Source: Aldrovandia affinis (lineage: Eukaryota > Chordata > Actinopteri > Notacanthiformes > Halosauridae). From it: a stretch of DNA of 64,000 bases. The translations under genes were made by a program, and so were the position numbers. Below the pieces are notes generated by a model, which made no database searches, was not told where the DNA came from, and was given only the letters and a program-made list of their open reading frames with translations. The stretch lies in NCBI GenBank assembly GCA_029706075.1, contig JAINUG010000323.1:558001-622000 (forward strand), given 5' to 3'. Within the stretch, counting starts at the first letter, position 1. Every line of letters starts with the position of its first letter. Below are positions 55,086 through 64,000 of this stretch, piece by piece.

Positions 55086-57240
55086 TATCGAGTAACACAT
55101 AATCGTAGTGGGGGACTCAATCATTAGAGGTATAGACAATATAGTCTGTTTGCAGGAAAAGGATTCTCGCATGGCATGTTGCCTGCCTGGTGTTCAGGCC
55201 GGAGACCTCCTGGAACACGCAGACAAGCTCCTGGCCAGAGAAGGGGTGATAGTCCAGTGGTCATGGTCCATGTTGGAACCAATGACATAGGTAAGGGTAG
55301 GTTTGAAGGTCTGCAGGACACATTTATTGAATTAGGATCAAAATTAAGGAGCAGAACCTCCACTGTGGTATTCTCTGGAATTCTGCCAGTACCACGTGCT
55401 AGTAAAGGCAAGCAGAATTTGATATGGAGATTTAACACGTGGTTACAAACCTGGTGCAGGAAAGAGGGGTACAGGTTTATAGGGCCTCCTTTTGGAACAG
55501 GGGTGACCTGTACAAGTGGTACGGGCTACACCTGAACCGGAGGGGTATAGCTGCATTGGGCCAGCATATGCTTAGGGTAGAGGAAGAATACTTAAACTTA
55601 TTAGGAAGGGAGGGAAATTAGCAGTAGTATTAAAGATAGGGAGGTACAGACTGCCCAAATGGAAGATACCAGGGCGGAGTATAATAATAAATCTGAGGAT
55701 ATAATTAATAAAGTTAATAAAGTTTTTTTATATCATAATGTGAATAGAGGTGGTTCGGCACAGTTATGTGTGGAGGGGAAGGACAACATAAATGTGAGTA
55801 AGGCTCTGAAGTTCATGTGTGTAAATGCTAGAAGCATTTTTTGGAACTGGAGGCTGTCATGTTGAATGGGTGTTATGGCATTGTTGGGATTACTGAAACA
55901 TGGCTTGGCGCAGCGGTGGGGATGAATATAATGTGGAGGGGTACAAATTGTTTAGGAAGGATAGAACTAATAAAAGAGGAGGGGGAGTGGCCATTTACCT
56001 GAAAGACAATTTTAATCTGAAGGAGAGACATTACTAATGGGCGACTTCAATTACCCCTCTATTAATTGGGAAGTAGTGACAGGTCAGGGTAAATGTGAAG
56101 AGGAGTTTTTAGATGTGATTGATGACTGCTTTTTAGTACAGTCTGTTACTCAGCCCACGAGAGGGAAATCAATACTGGATCTGGTTTTGTGTAATAATCC
56201 TGACAGAATTTTCAGAACAAAGGTAGTAGAACCACTAGGGACAAGTGATCACAGTGCAGTTACTTTTGATATTTGTTGGCAAGTTAAGACAGCCTCCTCT
56301 AACTCTAGAACTTCAGACAAGCTGACTTTAATAAAATGAGAAAGAATTTAAGTAATATAGATTGGGTAAAACATCTAGATTGGAGAACTGTGAATGAAAA
56401 ATTGACTAAATTTAAAAGGGTTATTGTAGATGTACTACAGTGTAAATTCATCCCAAAAGTAAGGAAAAATAGGATGAAAAAACACATCCCAGAGTACTCA
56501 AAGAACTTGGGGAAATTATATATAAACCATTGACAGATATTGTTATGCAATCCATAAACACTGGAGAAATACTAAATGACTGTAGTCATCTGGACTAGTA
56601 TAATTCCAATATATAAGTAGGGGGACCATACTGACCCAGTGAACTATAGGCCTGTCAGTTTAACTTGCATCGCATGTAAAATACTGGAATGTATTATTAG
56701 GAACAAGTTGGAATCATTCTTAAAAAATAATAGTATTTTAAGGGAAAGCCAACATGGTTTTCTCAAAGGGCGGTCATGCCTAACAAACCTCTTGGACTTT
56801 TTTGAAGAGGCTACAAAGTGCGTTGACCTGAACCAGACTTATGACATTATATATTTGGACTTTCAGAAAGCATTAGGTGGGGCCGTATCCGACCTAGGTG
56901 CTGTGGGCAGTGGTGTCCCGCAGGGATCGGTGCTGGGACCTCTGCTCTTCCTTATTTACATAAATGATCTTGATAGGAACATTAGTAGCAAAATAGTTAC
57001 ATTTGCAGATGATACTAAACTTGGGGGTTTAGCAAACAGTTTGGAATCGACTAAAGTAATCCAAGATGATTTAAACAAAATCCAAGAATGGGCAGAAATG
57101 TGGCAGATGACATTCAATACTGCTAAATGTAAAGTTGTGGGAAATAAAAACATAAGACAGGAATATTTTATGCGAGGAGAAAAATTAGTAGGTGTTCAAT
57201 TTGAAAAAGACTTTGTAGGAATTGTAGTTGATCAAACTAG
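55086..57240 (+). mobile_element. CR1-type LINE, decayed, with ORF1 esterase, endonuclease and RT
   Basis: Three parts follow in order on the + strand. 55105-55600 reads as an SGNH/GDSL-type esterase of CR1 ORF1: GDSIIRG, then VHVGTNDIG, then VFSGILPVP. 56037-56335 reads as the endonuclease end: MGDFNYPSINWE, then GTSDHSAVTFDI. 56639-57230 is the RT, with [52 protein letters not shown] and the catalytic FADDTKL. The RT catalytic Asp pair is intact, but the region between GDFN and NYRPVS has stops and deletions, and the copy ends soon after [10 protein letters not shown]. It is therefore not mobile. Confidence 0.9.
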
Positions 57241-57328
57241 ACACAAGAACAGCCTTCAGCTGTTATTCATGAGCTTACCAAGAAATGCAACAAACATTTC
57301 AGATCATGTAAATGATTGGGCTAATTAA
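56639..57328 (+). pseudogene. CR1-type reverse transcriptase fragment
   Basis: 229 codons open. RT blocks: [60 protein letters not shown] and [13 protein letters not shown]. It lacks the start of the protein, a stretch after LDFQKA (FDTVSHQ is missing) and the C-terminal domain. The last 30 codons derive from the unrelated 225-bp repeat. Confidence 0.85.
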
Positions 57329-57465
57329 ATAATTAAGAGCAGAAGTTGACATGAAATCCAGAAATAGATACGGTCCATATCCCTCACCTTTGGCATATAG
57401 AAACATATGAAACTAATGTAATGACAAATGCTTTATAATAACTTTATTGAATGTGTGCATGTCTG
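57241..57465 (+). repeat. 225-bp direct repeat, copy 1
   Basis: Nearly identical (about five mismatches) to 59061-59285. Begins ACACAAGAACAGCCTTCAGC and ends GTGTGCATGTCTG. It joins the CR1 RT on its left. Confidence 0.95.
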
Positions 57466-58330
57466 CAAGAAGTGTGATTCCTGCAGTGGTGCCCAGCCAC
57501 TCGTCCTGTGCGCTTTGTCTGGGGAAGCAGCATGCAAAGCGTGCGCTTAGCATAATGGCTACTTGTGATGCTTGTTATGCCATTGAGATGAATACCCTCT
57601 ACTCCGCCAAAGCGTCTTTCTCCGGTGTCCTCTTTCTCGCCGCTCACAGTGGTGGATGGTAAGCAGGCCCAAGTAAGCGATGGTGCCCCCGGAGGACTCT
57701 CTCGACCGCTACAGCCTCCCTCATGGACACATCTTATGTCTGCGCTGCTCAGGGCGTGGTGGCGTTCAATAATTTGGCTGTTCTCACACTTATCAGGCAG
57801 AGCTCTTCGATAAGCGAGAGGGACAGCTGACGGAGGTCTCTCTCTAGCTCCTCACACCTTCCCGAAGTGTGTACGAGCAGATATCCACCCCCTGCATCAC
57901 CTCAGCATTCGAGTTTTAACATATCTCGAAAATTGGCTTATTCTTGCTCCCTCATGGGGCGCAGCGATGCTTCACAGTTAAACCCTTGCGTCACACGTAA
58001 AAAAGCTGGGGTTTGTTATCAACTGGATCTCAACTGCTCCCTCACACCAAGACAGCACACACAGTATCTCGGTCTCAGTCTGAACACAAGTGTCCCCCCC
58101 CCCCAGGAGTGGACACCGTGGTTCTCCCTTGACCGAGACCTCGCCTCTACGGCCCCCTCCCCATTTGCATTAATACCCAAGTTATTACCACGAGTATGGA
58201 CGGAGGAGGTGAGTATCATTCTGATTGCTCTGGATTGGATTAGCCGCCAGTGGTTTGCGGACTTGAATCAGTTGTTGTCCAGGACCCTGTAGCCACATCC
58301 CTCCCGCCAGGATTTGCTGTCTCAGGCCAA
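57466..58330 (+). mobile_element. DIRS-like retrotransposon remnant
   Basis: The first part reads SCALCLGKQHAKRALSIMATCDACY, of the Cys/His gag type found in vertebrate DIRS elements. Further on, a frame reads VRADIHPLHHLSIRVLTYLENW. This is the RT region of DIRS where YLDDW is expected; here both Asp are changed (57922-57936). HTQYLGLSLN follows. Many frameshifts and a large deletion between gag and RT. No tyrosine recombinase seen. Confidence 0.65.
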
Positions 58331-58922
58331 GGGTTTGATTCTGCACTCCCACTCTCATGGTTGGAGACTGGTAAAAAATCCAGAATACTAAAAAACAGAA
58401 ACAGAAAACATTGTTATTTTATCGTATCAGTATTTGAAATATATCCCACACTTGCAGAATCATCCTAAACTGATGGCAAGATGCCTGACTGTGCCTACAA
58501 GCTGCTGTGTGGATAGTGACAAAAAATGGAGACTAAAGCATACCTTGTAACATATCTATGTTCACAAGCACGTACGTTTCATTTGAACATTTGGGGCGGG
58601 GGAACATTTGCCACCCCCAATGTTCAAAGCTAAGTTATCTTGTATGGATACATTTAGCTTGTTAAAACTTTATGGTGCAGACAAAAGTGCATAACTTTTC
58701 AGGAACAGAGAGGAATTATTGAAGGGGACAATTTAATGCTCTCTCAAAATTGGGGGGGGCTATATACACCCCAATGGGACTCCCAGGCTCCCAGCTACAA
58801 TTATTTCTGGCACAACCTGGATTCTGGCCTGAAGATGATCAATGAATTGGCTGTATGCACCAGTTGGGAGCCTATACTAACATTTATGTAAATGCCTTCC
58901 AAATAAAATTGGTTTGTTTAAA
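58331..58922. other. No firm feature
   Basis: Unclassified sequence between the DIRS remnant and a hAT end. Confidence 0.35.
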
Positions 58923-58923
58923 G

Positions 58924-59060
58924 CAGGGGTGGGGAACTCACCTGGAGGGCTGCAGGTTTTTGGTTCCATAAATTACCCTGGTTCATCTAGGTTGATTAGC
59001 TGTACACGCCAATACTGGATAACTTGTAGCTTAGGCCACAGTAAAACATTGTATATGGGG
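58924..59060 (+). mobile_element. hAT MITE end fragment
   Basis: CAGGGGTGGGGAACTCACCT, then GGAGGGCTGCAGG, is the usual start of fish hAT MITEs. The element is cut at the border with the 225-bp repeat and no inverse end is present. Confidence 0.55.
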
Positions 59061-59285
59061 ACACAAGAACAGCCTTCAGCTGTTATTCATGAGCTTACCA
59101 AGAAATGCAACAAACATTTCAGATCATGTAAATGATTGGGCTAATTAAATAATTAAGAGCAAAAGTTGACATGAAATCCAGAAATAGATACGTCCCATAT
59201 CCCTCACCTTTGGCATATAGAAACATATGAAACTAATGTAATGACAAATGCTTTGTAATAACTTTATTGAATGTGTGTATGTCTG
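59061..59285 (+). repeat. 225-bp direct repeat, copy 2
   Basis: Same sequence as 57241-57465, offset 1820 bp, about 98 percent identical by eye. Confidence 0.95.
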
Positions 59286-60005
59286 TGACACTGTGCACAT
59301 GACTCAGCTTGTCTCTAACTCAGTGTGCATGACTTCACCCTTCTGTAGAAACTGTCCATAGAACTGGGCCCACGGGGACACTGTTAGCACTGCTAATGTT
59401 TAACTGTAGAAATATAGAGACAATTTAACCATGACCAACGTCATGCCGTAAAGACACCTTCAACCTTTTCAGGGACAGTTCATGCTGTCATTTTGTGCCC
59501 CTGTGTTTTAATATTGATTATTTTCATTCTGGCTTAATTTATGTCTACAAATGTATCACAGAATCACTCAGTAGTCAAATGTTATATGAATATACATTAT
59601 ATAGCCTAACAATTATTTTTTAAATGATATGCTACACCACAGCAGTAACAAATGGTTCAAATGTTCAAATTATGATACATTTCCCAACTAAAATTAAACG
59701 TTAGAAATGCCTTCATAATAACCAAAAGTTAAATCCATTTGCCATAACTAACCACAAGGTGTCATCTTGGAGAATGCTTCGGAAGTGCATTGTTGGAACT
59801 CGAACGATGACGACGTTTAGACAAACAGTCAAGTTGCATTCTGTAATCATTTGTAAAAAAAATAAAAAAATAACAAATAAATATATATATATATATATAA
59901 TTTGTCAAAATGTAATTTGGGGGGAAGATACAAATACGTCTCCTGCCTTCCCCCAAATCACCGCAATCAAAGCTGTTTCAATATGTCCTTTTTTGTGAGA
60001 AATAT
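59286..60005. other. Upstream of tmsb4
   Basis: No gene recognised. An A tract and (AT)n run are at about 59857-59900. Confidence 0.4.
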
Positions 60006-60009
60006 TATG

Positions 60010-60053
60010 TGACGTCATGCATTGTGATTTGCATATTCCAGAGTATATATATA
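60010..60053 (+). promoter_or_regulatory. tmsb4x: tmsb4 core promoter: CRE, octamer, TATA
   Basis: Consensus CRE TGACGTCA (60010-60017), octamer ATTTGCAT (60027-60034) and TATATATATA (60044-60053) sit in tight order. This sets transcription start near 60075-60085. Confidence 0.75.
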
Positions 60054-60077
60054 CTCTGCCTGTACAGTTCGGCTCCC

Positions 60078-60129
60078 AGTCCGTTGCTGCACAAATTTGA
60101 GATTCTTCGTCGTGAACTAGCTGAACTAG
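60078..60129 (+). other. tmsb4x: tmsb4 non-coding exon 1 (5' UTR)
   Basis: The start is approximate, placed about 30 bp after the TATA box. The end is set by the donor CTAG|GTGAGT. It joins exon 2 at 61140. No ATG in it. Confidence 0.65.
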
Positions 60130-61139
60130 GTGAGTAAAATACCTTCCTATGATCTTTATAGTGCATTGTTTTTGAACTACGAAGTGTCTTACTAATACGT
60201 TTACTGGAATTGACATTGCAAAAATGAATTGTATTCAAATGAAAAGGCTTTATCGTAAACATCGGTATTTGCTGTGGAATCCCAAGGACAAAAGATGTGG
60301 CGAGGTTATGAAAAAAACTGATAAACGTAGAACCAGAATGTTAAACATCTGTACAAAAAAAAAAAAGTTGCATCTGAATGGAGGAGAAATATGTCGACGG
60401 TGTAGATTAGGCATTTTTCTTTGTTTAGTTCGTATTGAAAGTTCAGTAATATAGGAAAGTCATATTAGTTGATGCTTGGTGCCTTGCAATATGTTAACTC
60501 TCCCATGTATTAAATAAGAAATACATAAGCCGACCTGTGGTTGTATTTGGAGGTGATTTGTGTGCGACTGAAGCCCAGTTAGAAACCTGCTGTGTGAGAT
60601 GATGCCATGCTGGGCGGTGGTTCTTGAGACTGCAGCACGAGCTTTTTTGAGGCAACAAGACAATAAGCGACTTCGGAAGTCATTAAAAAATATATGTTAT
60701 CAATTGCCACGCAGAACAATAACAGGCTTAATGTATATTGTTTATATTTCATTGATTTGTCATAATTTGTTTTGCTGGATATGGTATCTCAGTCAAAAGC
60801 AGAATTTTCCATGCCCATCCTCCCCCGCAGCTCTGTAGCGTTCTCTACATACGGTTTTTTAAATTATTGTTATGTAAATTGTCATGTTTTCACTGTAAGA
60901 GAAGCCATTCAGCATGGGGCGCGGTTTTGTTCTCTTACGGTTAGTACATTAATAAACGCGATTGATGCACAATGTGCAAGGCATAGTTAAGTGTGGTGGG
61001 GCGGGGGTGGGAGAATTAAGAGCAGCGTTTCAGACCGTTAAAGGCACGTTGCGCAATTGAATCCGTCCGGTTGTACAGACATTTTAAATTGCGTCTATTA
61101 TGAATTAATAACTGATTCTTTTATCATTATTTTGACTAG
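60130..61139. other. tmsb4 intron 1
   Basis: Holds a small open frame (60224-60454) of Lys/Arg-rich composition without known relatives, probably chance. The acceptor is TTTTGACTAG at 61139. Confidence 0.5.
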
Positions 61140-61143
61140 ATAA

Positions 61144-61486
<343 letters not shown>

Positions 61487-61920
61487 GGACGGGAGCTCCA
61501 CCGTGCACTGTACATTCCACGAGCATTGCCTTCTTTTTCACTTATTTTAGCTCTACAACTTGTAAATGAAAACCTAAGTTGCATTGTGATTGGACGAAAG
61601 CAGATGACTGTGCATCTCCCCATCCCTGAACCCTTTCAATAGCAGCAATGACCGTGTGGCGGTCTGTACAGGGCGCCTGTCGCCCATCCTTATGTCCTCC
61701 CAACATCTCCGCATGGCAACAAGGGGAAGAGCAAGGGTGTGGCCCAAAAACACAGGGACCCATAGCCTGCACACCCGAAACCTAGCGTGGCTTCCTGTGG
61801 CCCATAAAATGCTTTCAGATCGAGCAGCATTTTTTTGTTGTTGTTTTTTTTCCATTGAATTCAAATTTTGGGAATGCACAATATTTGGTTTTAATATGCA
61901 AATAAATTGTTAAAACCTGT
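61487..61920 (+). terminator. tmsb4x: tmsb4 3' UTR and polyadenylation signal
   Basis: AATAAA at 61901-61906 in TGCAAATAAATTG. The resulting 3' UTR of about 430 bp is in the usual range for this gene. Confidence 0.6.
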
Positions 61921-63900
61921 AATAATAGGTGGTTCTGTGAATGGACATTTTAATTATTTTATTTCTTTACTTTCTACCCCCAAAACTGGAGCAGAGTGTG
62001 GAGGAGGTCTGCTGGAACCCATAACCCATAAGATTTGGCGTCTTTTTTAAAAATATTTTTAAACCATCCTTTTTGATATTGCTTGATTTGAGATAGCTTT
62101 TTAAACTGTTAATTTTTGATAACATTTAAGTTCGGATATACTTTTTGTTGGGACCTGTCTCGTTAGAATTGTCTCAGTGTAAAAAGATATTACTGGAAAT
62201 TAAACAAATGTATTTTGAATTTGACTTCAAACAGCCAATCAAATTGTTATCTGAATTTCATTGTGAAGACTCAACAATCATATTCTGGCATATCCGATTG
62301 AGAAAAGTGGAAACCAAAAATGTTATAATAAAAGATTTTTTTATTTGCATCTGCTGTGTACTGTGCTTTTTCAGTTTGACAAACATCTGACAAGCCTGAG
62401 ATGTTACCAACCAAATTGTGTAGGTCATTAAGCCTGAGCTGTACCAATTTATGAATACAAAATGTATTTTTTTTTAAACATTATTATTCCACTAAATAAA
62501 TGTGTCATTGTTATGAAAATGTACTGGATTGATATAAAATATTTTTATAAAAAGTGTTTACATTTAAAATTTTCCTCAGGTGAAATTTCTCCCAAATAAT
62601 ATAACAGGAGCACCACAGTGATATGAATAAACTGCTGCCGCCGGCCATTAATTATGATTCCAGTGTCAGTTGTGGAGTGTTAGTCCTAGTTGTGAATACC
62701 TTTTTTTATTTTTTTTATTTGCTGGTTCAAAAGCTGGCAGAAATAAGGATGATTGTTCAATGTATGCAATGCAATGTGCATTACAAGTGGTAATACTGCA
62801 ATGTCATACTCGGATAGCTTTATGTGTTCTGCTCTTGACAATTATGGAATGGAATCTTAGAAGCTACTTGCAGTTATTTCTTTGGTCAATGCAAACAATC
62901 AGATTTCTAGTGCAAGGATCTTCTAAAGGCCTCTTACGCTTTAATTAGTTGCTCAAATACAGAACTTCATGGTATTGTCATTATATTGCTTACTCCATTT
63001 CCTATTGAGCTTTAAATGTTGGTAAAACCATTAAGCTCCCATCAAGCAAAATATAAAGCAGCCACCACACCATGGTGTTCATTTTAATCTCCTGTCAACT
63101 TTTCATGAAACAATTTTACCGGTTTTCCACAGCTCTTCTGTCTTCCTGGAATACTGAAGTGACTGAGTTACATGTAATGCATAAACGCGTACCTAAGGCT
63201 ATGATATACATTCATGTAAAACTGGTCAGAACAATTTTTAGCAATTTGAAGAATAAATGTGAGTTTTTCCTCATTGAATTTGAGAATTTGATTGCAATTA
63301 CCATCAATTGGCATAGATTTTCTTCATGGTTTTAACAAATATTTATTCATATTTTTTGGATATCATGTTCATACAGCTCATTAACTGTATACATGTGCTT
63401 ATGAAAGACTTGAAATGGGTTACACCCTCTTTTTCCTTGCTTTGGGGAATGAATCGCTTAAAAGAACATAATTTACTAAATATGCCTCCTACTTCCACGT
63501 AGAAAATCCAAACATCAACTATACAGTACTTCTTTCCCAATGCACTGGATGTCACAACATATTATACTTAACGTTATTACTTATCACTTCTACCAGAGCA
63601 TTCCAATTTTAACCAGATGGATTCCACTATAAGTCCAGTAGACAACACCAGCATCCATGAACCAGCAACCCGCACGTGCTACCTCTGGTTTTAGACTGAC
63701 TCTAATGCAGAGTAGTCCTGTCGGTCTTTGCTAAAGTTTTTTTTAATGTGTGTCCGGTTTTTATTGCAGAGAACCGAACACTAAGAGAGTAGAACATGTC
63801 AAGATAATTGGATTGCAGTAAAGCTGGTTACTCTTACTAATGTATCAATCCGCTCAAGAGCTGTTTGCAGCCCTGGAGACAGAGAGGCAAGCCATGTGTG
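61921..63900. other. Downstream flank, no feature
   Basis: AT-rich. No exon or repeat family recognised. Confidence 0.4.

Positions 63901-63901
<1 letters not shown>

Positions 63902-63942
<41 letters not shown>
63902..63942. repeat. (GT)n microsatellite
   Basis: GT run of about 20 units near the window end. Confidence 0.9.
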
Positions 63943-63943
<1 letters not shown>

Positions 63944-64000
63944 ATTCCACAGTCCAGAACACTGATCGCATGTAGAAGGGCCGTGGAGAGGCCTTATCCT

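Noticed and set aside
60224..60454. Small basic open frame in tmsb4 intron 1
   Set aside because: No family resemblance, no splice or codon support. Probably chance.

Overview
This is a stretch of a bony-fish nuclear genome, almost certainly a teleost. Four vertebrate genes with introns lie on the + strand, embedded in dense teleost-type repeats: Tc1 elements, hAT MITEs, tRNA-SINEs with L2-type tails, CR1 and L2 LINEs, Ty3 and DIRS retrotransposons, and piggyBac. No bacterial gene, operon, CRISPR array or viral gene was seen. The species cannot be named from the sequence alone.

Layout of genes: (1) prps2, ribose-phosphate pyrophosphokinase, seven coding exons from 4620 to 23128 giving a complete 318-residue protein. 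(2) tlr7, one large coding exon from 35132 to 38287. (3) tlr8, one large coding exon from 50652 to 53768. (4) tmsb4 (thymosin beta-4), a non-coding first exon near 60.1 kb and coding exons at 61153-61252 and 61452-61486, 44 residues. The order and orientation match the mammalian X-chromosome block PRPS2-TLR7-TLR8-TMSB4X, so this is an ancient conserved synteny block. The two Toll-like receptors are paralogous endosomal sensors of single-stranded RNA and its breakdown products. prps2 and tmsb4 are flanking housekeeping genes with no evident functional tie to them.

Both receptor coding exons begin in phase 0 right after a 3' splice site, with no essential in-frame ATG at the exon start. This fits the TLR7/8/9 layout in which the start Met sits at the end of a small upstream exon. 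I propose candidates: ATG|GTGAGT at 26435 for tlr7 and ATG|GTAAGC at 44410 for tlr8. The tlr8 candidate gives a good signal peptide and a 1039-residue protein.

Mobile DNA by region: Tc1 element (0.4-2.0 kb); SINE (3.3 kb); antisense Ty3 retrotransposon with both LTRs in prps2 intron 1 (6.3-9.7 kb); piggyBac end (11.7-12.6 kb); hAT-like MITE (14.3-14.9 kb); a SINE ending about a dozen bases before prps2 exon 3 (16.6-16.8 kb); Tc1 and L2 remnants in prps2 intron 4 (17.8-20.8 kb); Tc1 remnant broken by SINE/LINE tails (27.1-28.6 kb); a nested composite (28.6-34.9 kb) of a Tc1 holding a hAT that holds a Ty3, plus a SINE and an unclassified repeat; a degenerate tandem repeat (40.2-42.0 kb); several MITEs, SINEs and Tc1 remnants (42-50.6 kb); CR1, DIRS and a 225-bp direct duplication (55.1-59.3 kb).

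I found no wholly new system. The observations most worth checking are the proposed start exons, transposons abutting splice acceptors of prps2 and tlr8, an inverted 18-bp core between the two LTRs of one Ty3 copy, and the old tandem repeat between the two receptors.
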